From: Candidatus Bathyarchaeota archaeon | Lineage (GTDB): Archaea; Thermoproteota; Bathyarchaeia; Bathyarchaeales; Bathyarchaeaceae | NCBI GenBank assembly: GCA_026014605.1 | Contig: JAOZIC010000121.1 | Coordinates: 1 to 13,052 of the forward strand | Length of the DNA: 13,052 nt | Direction of reading: 5' to 3' | In this document: positions 6,275 through 13,033 of the stretch, piece after piece | Layout: every line of letters starts with the position of its first letter | How positions within the stretch are numbered: position 1 is the first letter of the stretch | The notes under the pieces: model-generated | What the model saw: the letters and a program-made list of their open reading frames with translations, nothing else | Database searches by the model: none | Told to the model about the DNA's origin: nothing | Translations under genes and position numbers: made by a program

Positions 6275-6805
6275 TTATGCTTTGTTTGGGTCGAATTTGT
6301 CGGCGGCGTATTGAACGATTTTTTGTGCTTCTTTGGCGTTTACCCATTCTTTGATGTTGACCCATTTGTGCGGCTCTAGGCGTTTGTAGGTTTCAAAGAA
6401 TTCTTGAATCTCCAGCAGTCTGTGTTGGTGAATGTGTTCGATGTCTGTGACTCCTTTGAATCGGGCGTCGTCAACAAGAACTGACAAAATTTTTGAGTCT
6501 AACCCTTTTTCGTCCTCAATCACCAGTGCACCTACGACACGGACCCGGACGATGCAGCCGACTTCTAGTGGTTCGTAACTTAGAACCATGATGTCTATTG
6601 GGTCGTTGTCGTCGTACCATGTTTGGGGAACAAAGCCGTACTCAACTGGAAAAACAACAGATGATGGAATGATGCGGTCTAAAACAAAGGCTTCCCATTT
6701 CGATTTGTATTCATATTTGTCCCTTGCGCCGCTTACAACTTCGATGACTGCATTTAGCAGTTCTGGAGGTTTGTCTCCAAGCGGGACTTCTTTTAACAAA
6801 TTCAA
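6275..6805 (-). CDS. ppa: Inorganic pyrophosphatase, family I
   Basis: This soluble cytoplasmic enzyme hydrolyses pyrophosphate to two phosphates, driving biosynthetic reactions. At 176 residues it is full length for prokaryotic family I. The metal-binding signature DNDPIDI is intact (Asp66, Asp68, Asp71), as are Asp98 and Asp103 in EDEKGLDSK, Lys105, Arg44 in VLDR, Tyr56 in VEYGF, and Tyr140-Lys141 in ETYKRL, matching the known E. coli active-site set. The start is TTG 6805: an in-frame TAG lies three codons upstream, so no longer start is possible, and the N terminus MNLLKEVPLG fits the family. TATA-like boxes precede it at 6840-6868. Confidence 0.95.
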   Translation of the reverse strand: MNLLKEVPLGDKPPELLNAVIEVVSGARDKYEYKSKWEAFVLDRIIPSSVVFPVEYGFVPQTWYDDNDPIDIMVLSYEPLEVGCIVRVRVVGALVIEDEKGLDSKILSVLVDDARFKGVTDIEHIHQHRLLEIQEFFETYKRLEPHKWVNIKEWVNAKEAQKIVQYAADKFDPNKA

Positions 6806-6839
6806 GCGTATCTACCGCAAACTGAAAAGGGTTGAACTC

Positions 6840-6868
6840 ATTTAAATACTCAGTGTTTAAAGTATATA
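6840..6868 (-). promoter_or_regulatory. Two candidate TATA boxes of ppa
   Basis: ATTTAAAT (6847-6840) and TATATAC (6868-6862) both occur on the minus strand in front of ppa. The first predicts transcription from about 6818 with a leader of about 13 bases; the second predicts about 6838. Confidence 0.45.
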
Positions 6869-7088
6869 GACCAGATTGCGTGCCGAAGCGTTTTGTCAGC
6901 ATTTAACGCCGTATTTAGACCCTTTTTGACAGTAAAAATCGGGAAATGAATAAAACCTAAATAACTATTCCAAGTTAGAATAAAACCGATTTCGTTGCCT
7001 TTAAAACAGAAGGCGTAAATCATGACAGTTAAGTATCACGATAACATCATAAAATTTCCAAAAAAAATAACTAAAATGGGTGTGAACG
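6869..7088. other. Gap between ppa and the coiled-coil gene; possible upstream mini-ORF
   Basis: This gap has no clear full gene. A TATA-like TTAGAATAAAACC (6975-6987) points to transcription from about 7007 on the plus strand. An ATG at 7022 opens a 27-residue reading frame (MTVKYHDNIIKFPKK...) that ends at 7105, overlapping the start of the coiled-coil gene by 17 bases. It may be a leader peptide or chance; there is no clear ribosome binding site. Confidence 0.3.
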
Positions 7089-8720
7089 TTGCCAAAAAGA
7101 GTTAGAAGGCTCACTTTGCCTTTTGCGGTTCCGGCTAAAGACCGCTTCAAACCATTCACCAAAGACATGGAAATGGCAGCAATTTATTATTTAACAGAAA
7201 GAGACAGAAAAAAAGGTGAGGGCAGGGTCCTCAAAAAACCTGAAGAAAAAATTTTGTTCATAGCTGAAACATGTTACCCAATATGGCTGGTTCCATGGAA
7301 AGGAAGAACACTAATCTTTGACGGACTGGGTCTAACAAACCAGACAATCCCATGCGACGTAATTCCAGACATCAAAGCATTCGACAACGACATACAAGCA
7401 AGCTCCAAATCGCGTGAAGCATACTGCGCTGCGTTGTCACAACACACAAGCTATTTCCAAAACTTCGGCGGAAAAGACGAAATAACAATCGACGGGCTGA
7501 TTACTAACGCGGAATTTACAAAAGATTTAGTTGATTACCTAAACGACGCAGAGGAACTGGAAAAAGTTGCAACACCAAAAGCGGTTTTGTCGCCTACGTT
7601 GGATGAATCAGAAGTTGCAGCCGAGTTAGATGAACTTACTGAGTTAAGAACCCGTGTAGAGGATGAAATTAAAAACCTAAGCAAAAGCATGAAACTGCTA
7701 AGCAAAGGTGCACGAGAACAGATTAAGAATCTTCAAGCAGAAATCAAAGCGTCCATGAAAGAGTTTGACAATAGAATCAAAAAGGTCAGACCAAAAGTAA
7801 TGGAAAAAATCAATAAGATTCAGGAAAAACGTGACGAAGAAGTCACCCGAATTTCTAAAAAATATGACCGTAAACTGCGGGCGTTGCACCAGAACAGGGT
7901 TAGCATAGAAAAAACTCTTGAAAGAATCTCAAGCGATATCGAACGCTACGAAGCAGACATAAAAACATACAGGGAACGTAAAGACGAAGCTGACGAGTTT
8001 GAGTTAACTCAGAAACTTGATGAAATCAAAAAGAAGATTCCTGTGCTTAACAGGGAAATCAAAGAAATCGACAGAAACATCGAAAACGTTGAAGACGCCA
8101 AGAAAATCGAAGTGTCCAGAGCAAGACGAAAACCAGACGACCGCATAGAAGAGGCACAAAAAAGTTTGCACGACATAGAAGCAGCTAAAGAAGCACGCAT
8201 CAGGTTGGAGCAACAAGAGTTAGATGACTTGCAGGAAAGAACCTCAGCGATAATAAAACAAATAGACACCATGATAAAAACTAAAGAAACCGCCTTGAAC
8301 GAGTTAGATAATCTGGGTTACGAGGATAGAAGACGAAAGTACGCGCTGGTTTACCTTTCTTTATACTTTGTTTGTTACGAAACAGAAGTTGGAAAACGTT
8401 ACGTGGTTAACCCTCCATCCATGATAAGCAGCATGGGAATCAAAACCAAGCTGAAGGGCGTTTTTGGTGCAGGAAAAATGAAATCGTTTATGCAGTCCCG
8501 GTCTGATGCGATTGCGGCTCTTTTGGATAAGCTGGTGGATTTGACTCAGCAGAGTCCTGTGTTTGAAAAGGAAATAACAGATGCAGGCAGCAAAGCGAAC
8601 ATTCTGCGAACAACAGAACAAAAAGTAGGAATCAAACGCGGTCTAGAAGAGCTCAAAGAAGAAGGCTGGATATCAGAAAACGAGTTCCAAGTTCTTAACG
8701 GCGACGAAGAAAAAAGCTGA
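7089..8720 (+). CDS. Long coiled-coil protein with globular ends, function unknown
   Basis: The 543-residue protein has three parts. Residues 1-155 look globular, with a basic start (MPKRVRRLTLPF) and a hydrophobic core phrase ILFIAETCYPIWLVPWKGR. Residues 170-410 are Lys/Glu-rich heptads (for example EKINKIQEKRDEEV and LDEIKKKIPVLNREIKEIDR), a long coiled coil. Residues 411-543 are globular again, starting YEDRRRKYALVYLSLYFVCYE and ending acidic. There is no Walker A or B motif, so it is not an SMC or Rad50 ATPase, and there is no signal peptide, so it should be cytoplasmic. TTG 7089 follows GGGTGTGA (7078-7085); an in-frame TGA at 7083 rules out longer forms. I did not recognise the family; a scaffold or cytoskeletal role is only a guess. 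Confidence 0.85.
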   Translation: MPKRVRRLTLPFAVPAKDRFKPFTKDMEMAAIYYLTERDRKKGEGRVLKKPEEKILFIAETCYPIWLVPWKGRTLIFDGLGLTNQTIPCDVIPDIKAFDNDIQASSKSREAYCAALSQHTSYFQNFGGKDEITIDGLITNAEFTKDLVDYLNDAEELEKVATPKAVLSPTLDESEVAAELDELTELRTRVEDEIKNLSKSMKLLSKGAREQIKNLQAEIKASMKEFDNRIKKVRPKVMEKINKIQEKRDEEVTRISKKYDRKLRALHQNRVSIEKTLERISSDIERYEADIKTYRERKDEADEFELTQKLDEIKKKIPVLNREIKEIDRNIENVEDAKKIEVSRARRKPDDRIEEAQKSLHDIEAAKEARIRLEQQELDDLQERTSAIIKQIDTMIKTKETALNELDNLGYEDRRRKYALVYLSLYFVCYETEVGKRYVVNPPSMISSMGIKTKLKGVFGAGKMKSFMQSRSDAIAALLDKLVDLTQQSPVFEKEITDAGSKANILRTTEQKVGIKRGLEELKEEGWISENEFQVLNGDEEKS

Positions 8721-8733
8721 ACAGTTAACTTTG

Positions 8734-10428
8734 TTATTTTCCCATTTTTTGGCAAACATTAGAAACAGCCAAAAGCACATGCGGCGGCGTGAACACACTG
8801 AAAACTTTTGTGTAACGTGCTGACGCTGCTTTTTTGATGCTTTCTTTGTTTCCTCCTGCGTCCAAATAGCCTTGGATAAAGTTTTTTGCGATTTGGGTTG
8901 CGGCGGTGGCTGATGACATTGGTGGGCTGTAGTGTCCGCTGAAATACAAAAATTCTGCGATATCCCATGCCTGGTTTCCGTTTCTGGTTGCTTGTTCAAG
9001 GTCTAGTACGTAGATTTCGTTTTTTGTTACAAGGAAGTTTTCTGGTTTGCAGTCGCCTAAACACACACCAAGGTTGTGGGCTTTTGCCACTTTTTGTCCG
9101 ACCTGATTTACCAGTTGGAGGTCTTTTGGTGCATATTTAGAACCCAGTATTTTTTTGATTGTTTCAGCAAAATCTGTTCCTTGGATAAACTCTTCCACGA
9201 TGATTCTGTTATTGGGGCTGATGTGGTAAATTTTTGGAACCGAAAAACCGTTGTTGTAAAGAAACGTGCTTATGGCGTACTCTTTTTCAAGGCGGGACTG
9301 CCCAAGCACGACAAATGTGGAGCTTCCAAACGACCACAGGGTCAGGGGTAACCATTTGAGGTTTGACCAGTCTTTGAATTGTTTGATTACAAACTTTTGT
9401 TGTTGCCCGCTGTCTTTTGTTACGGTAAGCAGATACACGTCGTTTAAGACTCCGCCAATGTTTCTGATGCTCATTTCTGCGGTTTTGCTGTCCGGAATTA
9501 TTTTTCGTGCAATTTCTTTGATGTTGGATTTGTCAGCAAGTGGCACAGGTCCCAGCGGTGTTGGGAGAAAAACGTGTTTTTTGGGGTTTTCCATCATGGA
9601 AACTAGGCGTTCGGCGCTGTATTTTTTGTTGTTTTTTTGGAACAACCGCTGGTCATCAATGTAAACTGTTTCAGATTCTGAGAAAACGCTAAGAAGAGGC
9701 GGTAATGCTAGCCGTTGGATTGTTTTGAATATGGGAGGCAGTCGTAGTATGCGTTTTTTTGTTTTTTCTATGTGGTTCTTTGTGATTTTGATGTACCCGT
9801 TGTATAGGGTCAATACGTTTTCGGTTACGAGTTCGTTTATGGCTGCGAGGTACCCGTCCATGATTGTTTGCAGGTTTTTTTGGGCATATGCCCCAGTTAG
9901 CATGTTATGAAAGCTGTATGTTAGGGGTGGGAATACTCGGGCGCGTCTGAGCATTACTTCGTACATGAAGTATTGGTTGTTTATCAAAAATTCGTGAGAC
10001 GATTCTGGGAACCCTAGAATCAGGTTTTCTAAAAGTTCTAGAATTACTCGTTTTTTGGTTTTTATTTGGTTAAGCCGCAAATATTCAGGGTTTGTTAAAG
10101 GCTCGTATGGAACGGTTATTTTTTCGGCAAAGAATTCTCCGAGCCATCCTCTGTTTATGTCGCGTTCAAAGTCTGAGCGGTTAACCATTAGAACTGAAAC
10201 ACTAATGTTGTCCACGGTTTCTTTGTATGTGTTTACTCGGAAAGTGAAATTGTCCAAAACAAGCAAAACGTTCAGGTCGGTTTGTTTGTCGGCGTACCCG
10301 CAGACCCATGGACCGTAAAGGCAAGCTGCGGTGATTTTGCGTGAGCCTGCAATTTTTTGGCATAGTTTTAGAACGTTTTGTTTAAGAGTCTCGTTTAGTT
10401 TTGTGGTCATATGTGCTTCGTTCCGCAC
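8734..10428 (-). CDS. Fusion of nucleotidyltransferase-like domain and RIO/Bud32-like kinase domain
   Basis: The 564-residue protein has three parts. Residues 25-110 resemble a minimal nucleotidyltransferase: LYGPWVCGYADKQTDLNVLLV matches the G-x(n)-G-x(n)-D-x-D layout, but the usual Gly-Ser is Gly-Pro (39-40) and the second carboxylate is Asn53. Residues 125-260 are helix-rich. Residues 318-485 are a small kinase domain: Gly-rich IGGVLND (324-330), Lys349 in FVIKQF, Glu381/383 in the C-helix, catalytic loop LGDCKPENFL with Asp459 and Asn464, and metal-binding Asp476 in VLDLEQA. The His normally before GD in RIO/Bud32/APH kinases is Leu457. The C-terminal helices resemble aminoglycoside-kinase-like folds. 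The start is GTG 10428 or ATG 10410 (residue 7). It is cytoplasmic with no membrane helix; substrate unknown. Confidence 0.85.
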   Translation of the reverse strand: MRNEAHMTTKLNETLKQNVLKLCQKIAGSRKITAACLYGPWVCGYADKQTDLNVLLVLDNFTFRVNTYKETVDNISVSVLMVNRSDFERDINRGWLGEFFAEKITVPYEPLTNPEYLRLNQIKTKKRVILELLENLILGFPESSHEFLINNQYFMYEVMLRRARVFPPLTYSFHNMLTGAYAQKNLQTIMDGYLAAINELVTENVLTLYNGYIKITKNHIEKTKKRILRLPPIFKTIQRLALPPLLSVFSESETVYIDDQRLFQKNNKKYSAERLVSMMENPKKHVFLPTPLGPVPLADKSNIKEIARKIIPDSKTAEMSIRNIGGVLNDVYLLTVTKDSGQQQKFVIKQFKDWSNLKWLPLTLWSFGSSTFVVLGQSRLEKEYAISTFLYNNGFSVPKIYHISPNNRIIVEEFIQGTDFAETIKKILGSKYAPKDLQLVNQVGQKVAKAHNLGVCLGDCKPENFLVTKNEIYVLDLEQATRNGNQAWDIAEFLYFSGHYSPPMSSATAATQIAKNFIQGYLDAGGNKESIKKAASARYTKVFSVFTPPHVLLAVSNVCQKMGK

Positions 10429-10508
10429 ATCTTATGGTACGTTTTTTGGTTTAAGTGTTTTAGTCGCCAAAAACAGTGGCTATAAAATCAGGGGTGGGCG
10501 TGTTTGCT

Positions 10509-10536
10509 AAAAAAAGGGTCTACCACTTTGGGTAGA
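10509..10536 (-). terminator. Intrinsic-type terminator of the 48-residue gene
   Basis: On the minus strand TCTACC pairs perfectly with GGTAGA over a 6-base loop (10536-10519), and CCC and seven T follow (10515-10509). A second small hairpin with GCA...TGC arms around a T-run lies just upstream. This is the cleanest terminator in the window and supports a real transcription unit at 10558-10704. Confidence 0.65.
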
Positions 10537-10557
10537 TGAAACTCCGCAAAAAATGCG

Positions 10558-10704
10558 TTAAGAGTTCTGTTGAATTCTCGCGTTGATTTGGTTCTCTGAC
10601 GCAGCTCGGGTGATGTCTTGTGCTTCTTCGAGTGTGTCTACATTAGTGAAATATCGGAACCAACAACCAGAACGAGGAAGTTCAATTTCAATTGCATATG
10701 TCAT
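10558..10704 (-). CDS. Small 48-residue protein, unknown function
   Basis: The reading frame runs from ATG 10704 to TAA 10558 and encodes 48 residues: it opens MTYAIEIELPRSGCWFRYF, continues through TNVDTLEEAQDITRAASENQ and ends INARIQQNS. The pattern beta strand, aromatic turn, beta strand, amphipathic helix, short strand suggests a compact alpha/beta miniprotein. Evidence for reality: GGTAAGGA, a good Shine-Dalgarno, lies 7 bases before the ATG; the composition looks like protein; and a strong terminator follows 21 bases after the stop. It is divergent from the surface-protein gene and lies upstream of the NTase-kinase gene on the same strand, but the terminator separates them. No family recognised. 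Confidence 0.65.
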   Translation of the reverse strand: MTYAIEIELPRSGCWFRYFTNVDTLEEAQDITRAASENQINARIQQNS

Positions 10705-10774
10705 TTTTTTTCCTTACCCAACGTTTACTGAGAAACTATTCAGATTTTGAATAAATACAATTCTACTATACATA

Positions 10775-10799
10775 ATATATTCCGAAACCCGATATATTC
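10775..10799 (+). promoter_or_regulatory. Tandem TATA-like boxes of the surface-protein gene
   Basis: ATATATTC occurs at 10775-10782 and 10792-10799, 17 bases apart. They predict transcription from about 10802 or 10820, giving a leader of roughly 40-60 bases to ATG 10858 or 10864. That is longer than for other genes here. Confidence 0.4.
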
Positions 10800-10857
10800 T
10801 GAGCCAACACGGCAGAAACATGCACAAAAAATTTCAGCACCCAACCGAATACAGTAT

Positions 10858-11457
10858 ATGTTTATGAAAAAACCAGTTGCAACACTAGTTATTGTATTTC
10901 TCTTTGTAGCGGTAGCCAAAACAAACACCAGTTGCGCAACAGCAGAATCTAGTCAAAAACACGAAGTAATGGTTAACATTTCTTCTCCAGAAAACAGAAC
11001 CTATGTCACAACTTCTGTTTCTTTGAGTTTTGACTGGACACAATACGTAAACGAAAACGAAATTCCACGGTGGATAGGCTACAGCATAGACGAACATTAC
11101 ATAGTAACCGTGGGAAACAGCACATCAGCCTCAAGCTACAACACACAATTAACAAATCTGGTTGACGGCGTTCACACACTCAAAGTCTATGTTTCAGGTT
11201 CGCTGCAAACCCTGTATTCTGTTGATGTGCAGTTTACTGTTGACACCACTCATCCAGAGGGTACAGTTTTGGAGCCCAGAAAATGGATAGACAACCAAGA
11301 CAACTACCCCCTGATGGAACCCATCGAACACATAATTGACACAGGTAACGAAGAACCCCCAGAGTTTCTCATATGGATACTTTTGCCAGTCATAATAGCT
11401 GCTGCAGTGGTAGCCGTGTTAATCTACAAAAAGAAACTAGCCAAAACGCCAAATTAG
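10858..11457 (+). CDS. Exported surface protein with Ig-like domain and C-terminal membrane anchor
   Basis: From ATG 10858 the protein has 199 residues (197 from ATG 10864). The N terminus MKKPVATLVIVFLFVAVA is a classic signal peptide, which is why these starts are preferred over TTG 10747, whose extra 37 residues are polar and cover the promoter. The exported part is a beta-sandwich-like domain opening VNISSPENRTYVTTSVSLSF and containing DGVHTLKVYV and VDVQFTVDTTHPEG, phrases typical of archaeal Ig/PKD-like surface repeats. NIS, NRT and NST are N-glycosylation sequons. An acidic stalk precedes one transmembrane helix (ILLPVIIAAAVVAVLIY) and the basic tail KKKLAKTPN. It is probably a small cell-surface or S-layer-associated protein. 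The repeat/terminator element follows the stop by 15 bases. Confidence 0.8.
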   Translation: MFMKKPVATLVIVFLFVAVAKTNTSCATAESSQKHEVMVNISSPENRTYVTTSVSLSFDWTQYVNENEIPRWIGYSIDEHYIVTVGNSTSASSYNTQLTNLVDGVHTLKVYVSGSLQTLYSVDVQFTVDTTHPEGTVLEPRKWIDNQDNYPLMEPIEHIIDTGNEEPPEFLIWILLPVIIAAAVVAVLIYKKKLAKTPN

Positions 11458-11472
11458 CGCTAAAACCGCAAA

Positions 11473-11530
11473 CATGTTTGAAGACTAATAGTAGTTCATT
11501 GTTGAAAACTATATTTTTTCTGAAAAAACA
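11473..11530 (+). repeat. Dispersed intergenic repeat, copy 2
   Basis: From CATGTTTGAAGACTAATA through the GTAGTT/AACTAC stem it is identical to copy 1 for 40 bases. It then reads TATATTTTTTCTGAAAAAAC, a perfect inverted repeat T6-C/G-A6 that would give a T-run in either direction. It starts 15 bases after the stop of the surface-protein gene. Similarity to copy 3 extends outward on both sides (AAAACCG-AAACAT before and AAGCAA after), so the full unit may be about 75 bases. Confidence 0.8.
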
Positions 11531-11769
11531 AGCAATAAAAGGAAATGTTGTCCAAAACCGAGGAATGATACAAGACTAATTGGGCGTATGATTGTTGACA
11601 AAGTAGACTTTTTCGATGTTTAACATTAATACTATTACAGTACCATAAGAAAAAGGGTTTTTGTCAATAAAAGTTGACCATGCCGTTTCAAAAATAGTCA
11701 AAGAAAATTGACAAAACATCAACATAATTGGTCAAGAATTCTTTACAACTACCCTTTAATCGAATTTTT
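11531..11769. promoter_or_regulatory. Regulatory gap with three GTCAA-N6-TTGAC inverted repeats at 34-base spacing
   Basis: No gene was found here. GTCAATAAAAGTTGAC (11663-11678), GTCAAAGAAAATTGAC (11697-11712) and GTCAAGAATTCTTTAC (11731-11746) share arms GTCAA and TTGAC (one mismatch in the third) and begin exactly 34 bases apart. The 18-base stretches between them are unrelated. The set lies upstream of the probable TATA box near 11771 and so looks like a dimeric-regulator operator array for the acyltransferase transcript. A separate ACAAAGT/ACTTTTT site lies at 11598-11611. Confidence 0.6.
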
Positions 11770-11794
11770 GGTATAGAATTAATCATTGTGATTA
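11770..11794 (+). promoter_or_regulatory. TATA-like box and palindrome before the remnant/acyltransferase
   Basis: GGTATAGAATT (11770-11780) is the best TATA-like element. It overlaps the start of a 15-base palindrome TAATCA-TTG-TGATTA (11780-11794). Transcription would start about 11800, at the ATG of the frameshifted remnant, giving the acyltransferase a leader of about 85 bases. Confidence 0.4.
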
Positions 11795-11799
11795 GTAAA

Positions 11800-11900
11800 A
11801 TGAAAAAAACTATACTCGTAACTAATCCAAGATTCCACACCGTTGCATCTTCTATTGCCAAAATTTTCTAAAAACGGGACAAAAAGTTGTATCGCAATAA
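11800..11900 (+). pseudogene. Frameshifted 5' remnant of a Rossmann-type (glycosyltransferase-like) gene
   Basis: ATG 11800 encodes MKKTILVTNPRFHTVASSIAKIF and then stops at 11869. If one T is added to the ATTTTC run near 11865, the frame continues LKTGQKVVSQ before a stop at 11898. The combined peptide has the strand-helix-strand pattern at the start of glycosyltransferases and other Rossmann proteins (hydrophobic strand, helix, GQKVV second strand). Only about 33 residues remain, overlapping the acyltransferase start. It could be the stump left by a recombination event, or a chance leader ORF. Without database comparison this is tentative. Confidence 0.35.
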
Positions 11901-12948
11901 AAGCGAAATCGACTTTCACGTTAACCTTGTTCGCACAGTAGCGATTCTGCTAGTAATTCTGCTTCACTCCGCGAATGAACCCCACCCAATAGTCACAGAG
12001 ATGAATCAAGAAGAAGTGTTCCGGTGGTGGACAGTAACCACATACGATTCAATTTCTCAACCATGCGTGCCCCTGTTTGTAATGCTTAGCGGCGCCTTGC
12101 TGTTGCAGTCGTCGAAGACTGAGCCCATGGGAGTGTTCTTCAAAAAACGGTTAAACAGGATAGCACTGCCTTTTCTGTTCTGGGGCATAGCCTATTTCAT
12201 GTGGCGCTACTATGTCCAAAATGAGGCACTGCCGTTAGCTTCAATTGTGCAGGGTATCGAAACAGGTCCATACTACCACTTCTGGTTCCTGTACATGATA
12301 ACAGGATTATACCTAATCACACCAATGCTAAGAGTGCTAGTAGCAAACTCAGACCAGAATCTGCTCAGATACTCAGCAATAGTGTGGTTTGTAGGCACTG
12401 CAGTAATTCCCCTGCTGGGACTGTTCGACAACAACATCCTAGCCAACAAAGTATTTCTGCCAGTAGGGTGGGCAGGCTACTTTGTAATGGGTCCATACCT
12501 GCTAAAACTACGAATAAAACCAGTTTTCTTGTATATCTCACTGTTCACGGGAATACTATGCACAATAATAGGCACATACATTATTTCGCTCACACTCGGA
12601 GGCGACTACACATACTTCTTCTCAAACACACTAAGCGCTAACGTAATCGTAAGCTCGGTTTCGATGTTTTTGCTATTACGAAGAGTCTCTCCATCCAAAC
12701 TACAAAACAACTACCCGCGGCTGGATTGGCTAATTAACAAAATCGGGCACAACACTTTGCCAATATACCTTTTACACCTGATAGTTCTGGAAACACTCCA
12801 AAACGGGTACCTAGGATTTAGAATAAGCGTAAACACATTAAACCCACTATACGAAGCCCCACTAGCAACCGTATTAACAGTGCTCATTTGCCTTGGAATC
12901 ATACTAGCACTAAAGAAAATACCAATTCTACAAAAAGTAGTTGGCTAA
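11887..12948 (+). CDS. Integral membrane acyltransferase (acyltransferase 3 family, COG3274/WecH-like)
   Basis: The 353-residue protein has about ten transmembrane helices and belongs to the membrane acyltransferases that move acetyl or other acyl groups onto cell-surface glycans. Hallmarks: VNLVRTVAILLVILLHSAN with the conserved His27 in helix 1, CVPLFVMLSGALLL, FFKKRLNRIALPFLFWG (basic loop entering the next helix), GPYYHFWFLYMITGLYLITP with His131, and LPIYLLHLIVLE near the end. It is full length. TTG 11887 matches the family start, which normally begins 10-15 residues before the first helix; no ATG fits better. An unusual regulatory region lies upstream and a repeat/terminator element follows. 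The substrate is probably a surface polysaccharide or glycoprotein glycan. Neighbouring glycan genes are not visible apart from a possible remnant just upstream. Confidence 0.9.
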   Translation: MYRNKSEIDFHVNLVRTVAILLVILLHSANEPHPIVTEMNQEEVFRWWTVTTYDSISQPCVPLFVMLSGALLLQSSKTEPMGVFFKKRLNRIALPFLFWGIAYFMWRYYVQNEALPLASIVQGIETGPYYHFWFLYMITGLYLITPMLRVLVANSDQNLLRYSAIVWFVGTAVIPLLGLFDNNILANKVFLPVGWAGYFVMGPYLLKLRIKPVFLYISLFTGILCTIIGTYIISLTLGGDYTYFFSNTLSANVIVSSVSMFLLLRRVSPSKLQNNYPRLDWLINKIGHNTLPIYLLHLIVLETLQNGYLGFRISVNTLNPLYEAPLATVLTVLICLGIILALKKIPILQKVVG

Positions 12949-12950
12949 TA

Positions 12951-12963
12951 TGCCAAACTGGCA
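12951..12963 (+). terminator. Small hairpin directly after the acyltransferase stop
   Basis: TGCCA-AAC-TGGCA forms a 5-base stem two bases after the stop codon, ahead of the third repeat copy. The surface-protein gene likewise has a palindrome, TTAGCGCTAA (11454-11463), at its stop just before copy 2. The hairpins differ in sequence but occupy the same place. Confidence 0.4.
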
Positions 12964-12976
12964 CAAAAACCGTAAA

Positions 12977-13033
12977 CATATTTGAAGACTAATAACAGAA
13001 GTATGTTGAAAACTACCTTTTTTCAGAAAAACC
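12977..13033 (+). repeat. Dispersed intergenic repeat, copy 3
   Basis: It carries the same flanking blocks as copies 1 and 2 (TTTGAAGACTAATA and TGTTGAAAACTACC plus TTTTTTCAGAAAAACC), but its 9-base middle is ACAGAAGTA instead of GTAGTTCAT, which destroys the GTAGTT/AACTAC stem. The T-run and following A-run are kept. It starts 28 bases after the acyltransferase stop. Confidence 0.75.

Noticed and set aside
10747..10857. Longer form of the surface protein starting at TTG 10747
   Set aside because: The extra 37 residues are polar, overlie TATA-like boxes and would bury the signal peptide; ATG 10858 or 10864 is far better.
11595..11599. TTGAC sequences read as bacterial -35 promoter elements
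   Set aside because: The window has archaeal TATA-type promoters and no matching -10 boxes at the right spacing; the TTGAC copies at 11663-11746 are better explained as inverted-repeat arms.
11598..11611. ACAAAGT-AG-ACTTTTT as an additional site of the 4492-4507 regulator
   Set aside because: Only one half matches well, the spacing differs from the perfect palindrome, and a single short match in an AT-rich gap is easily chance.
11663..11746. Regularly spaced repeats that could be a CRISPR-like array
   Set aside because: Repeat units are only 16 bases, two-thirds specified, with 18-base intervals, just three units and no cas genes; an operator array fits better.
14..13033. The three repeat copies as integron attC sites or ends of a composite mobile element
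   Set aside because: No integrase or transposase is present, the copies are direct repeats without attC core pairs, and the intervening genes are ordinary housekeeping and membrane genes.
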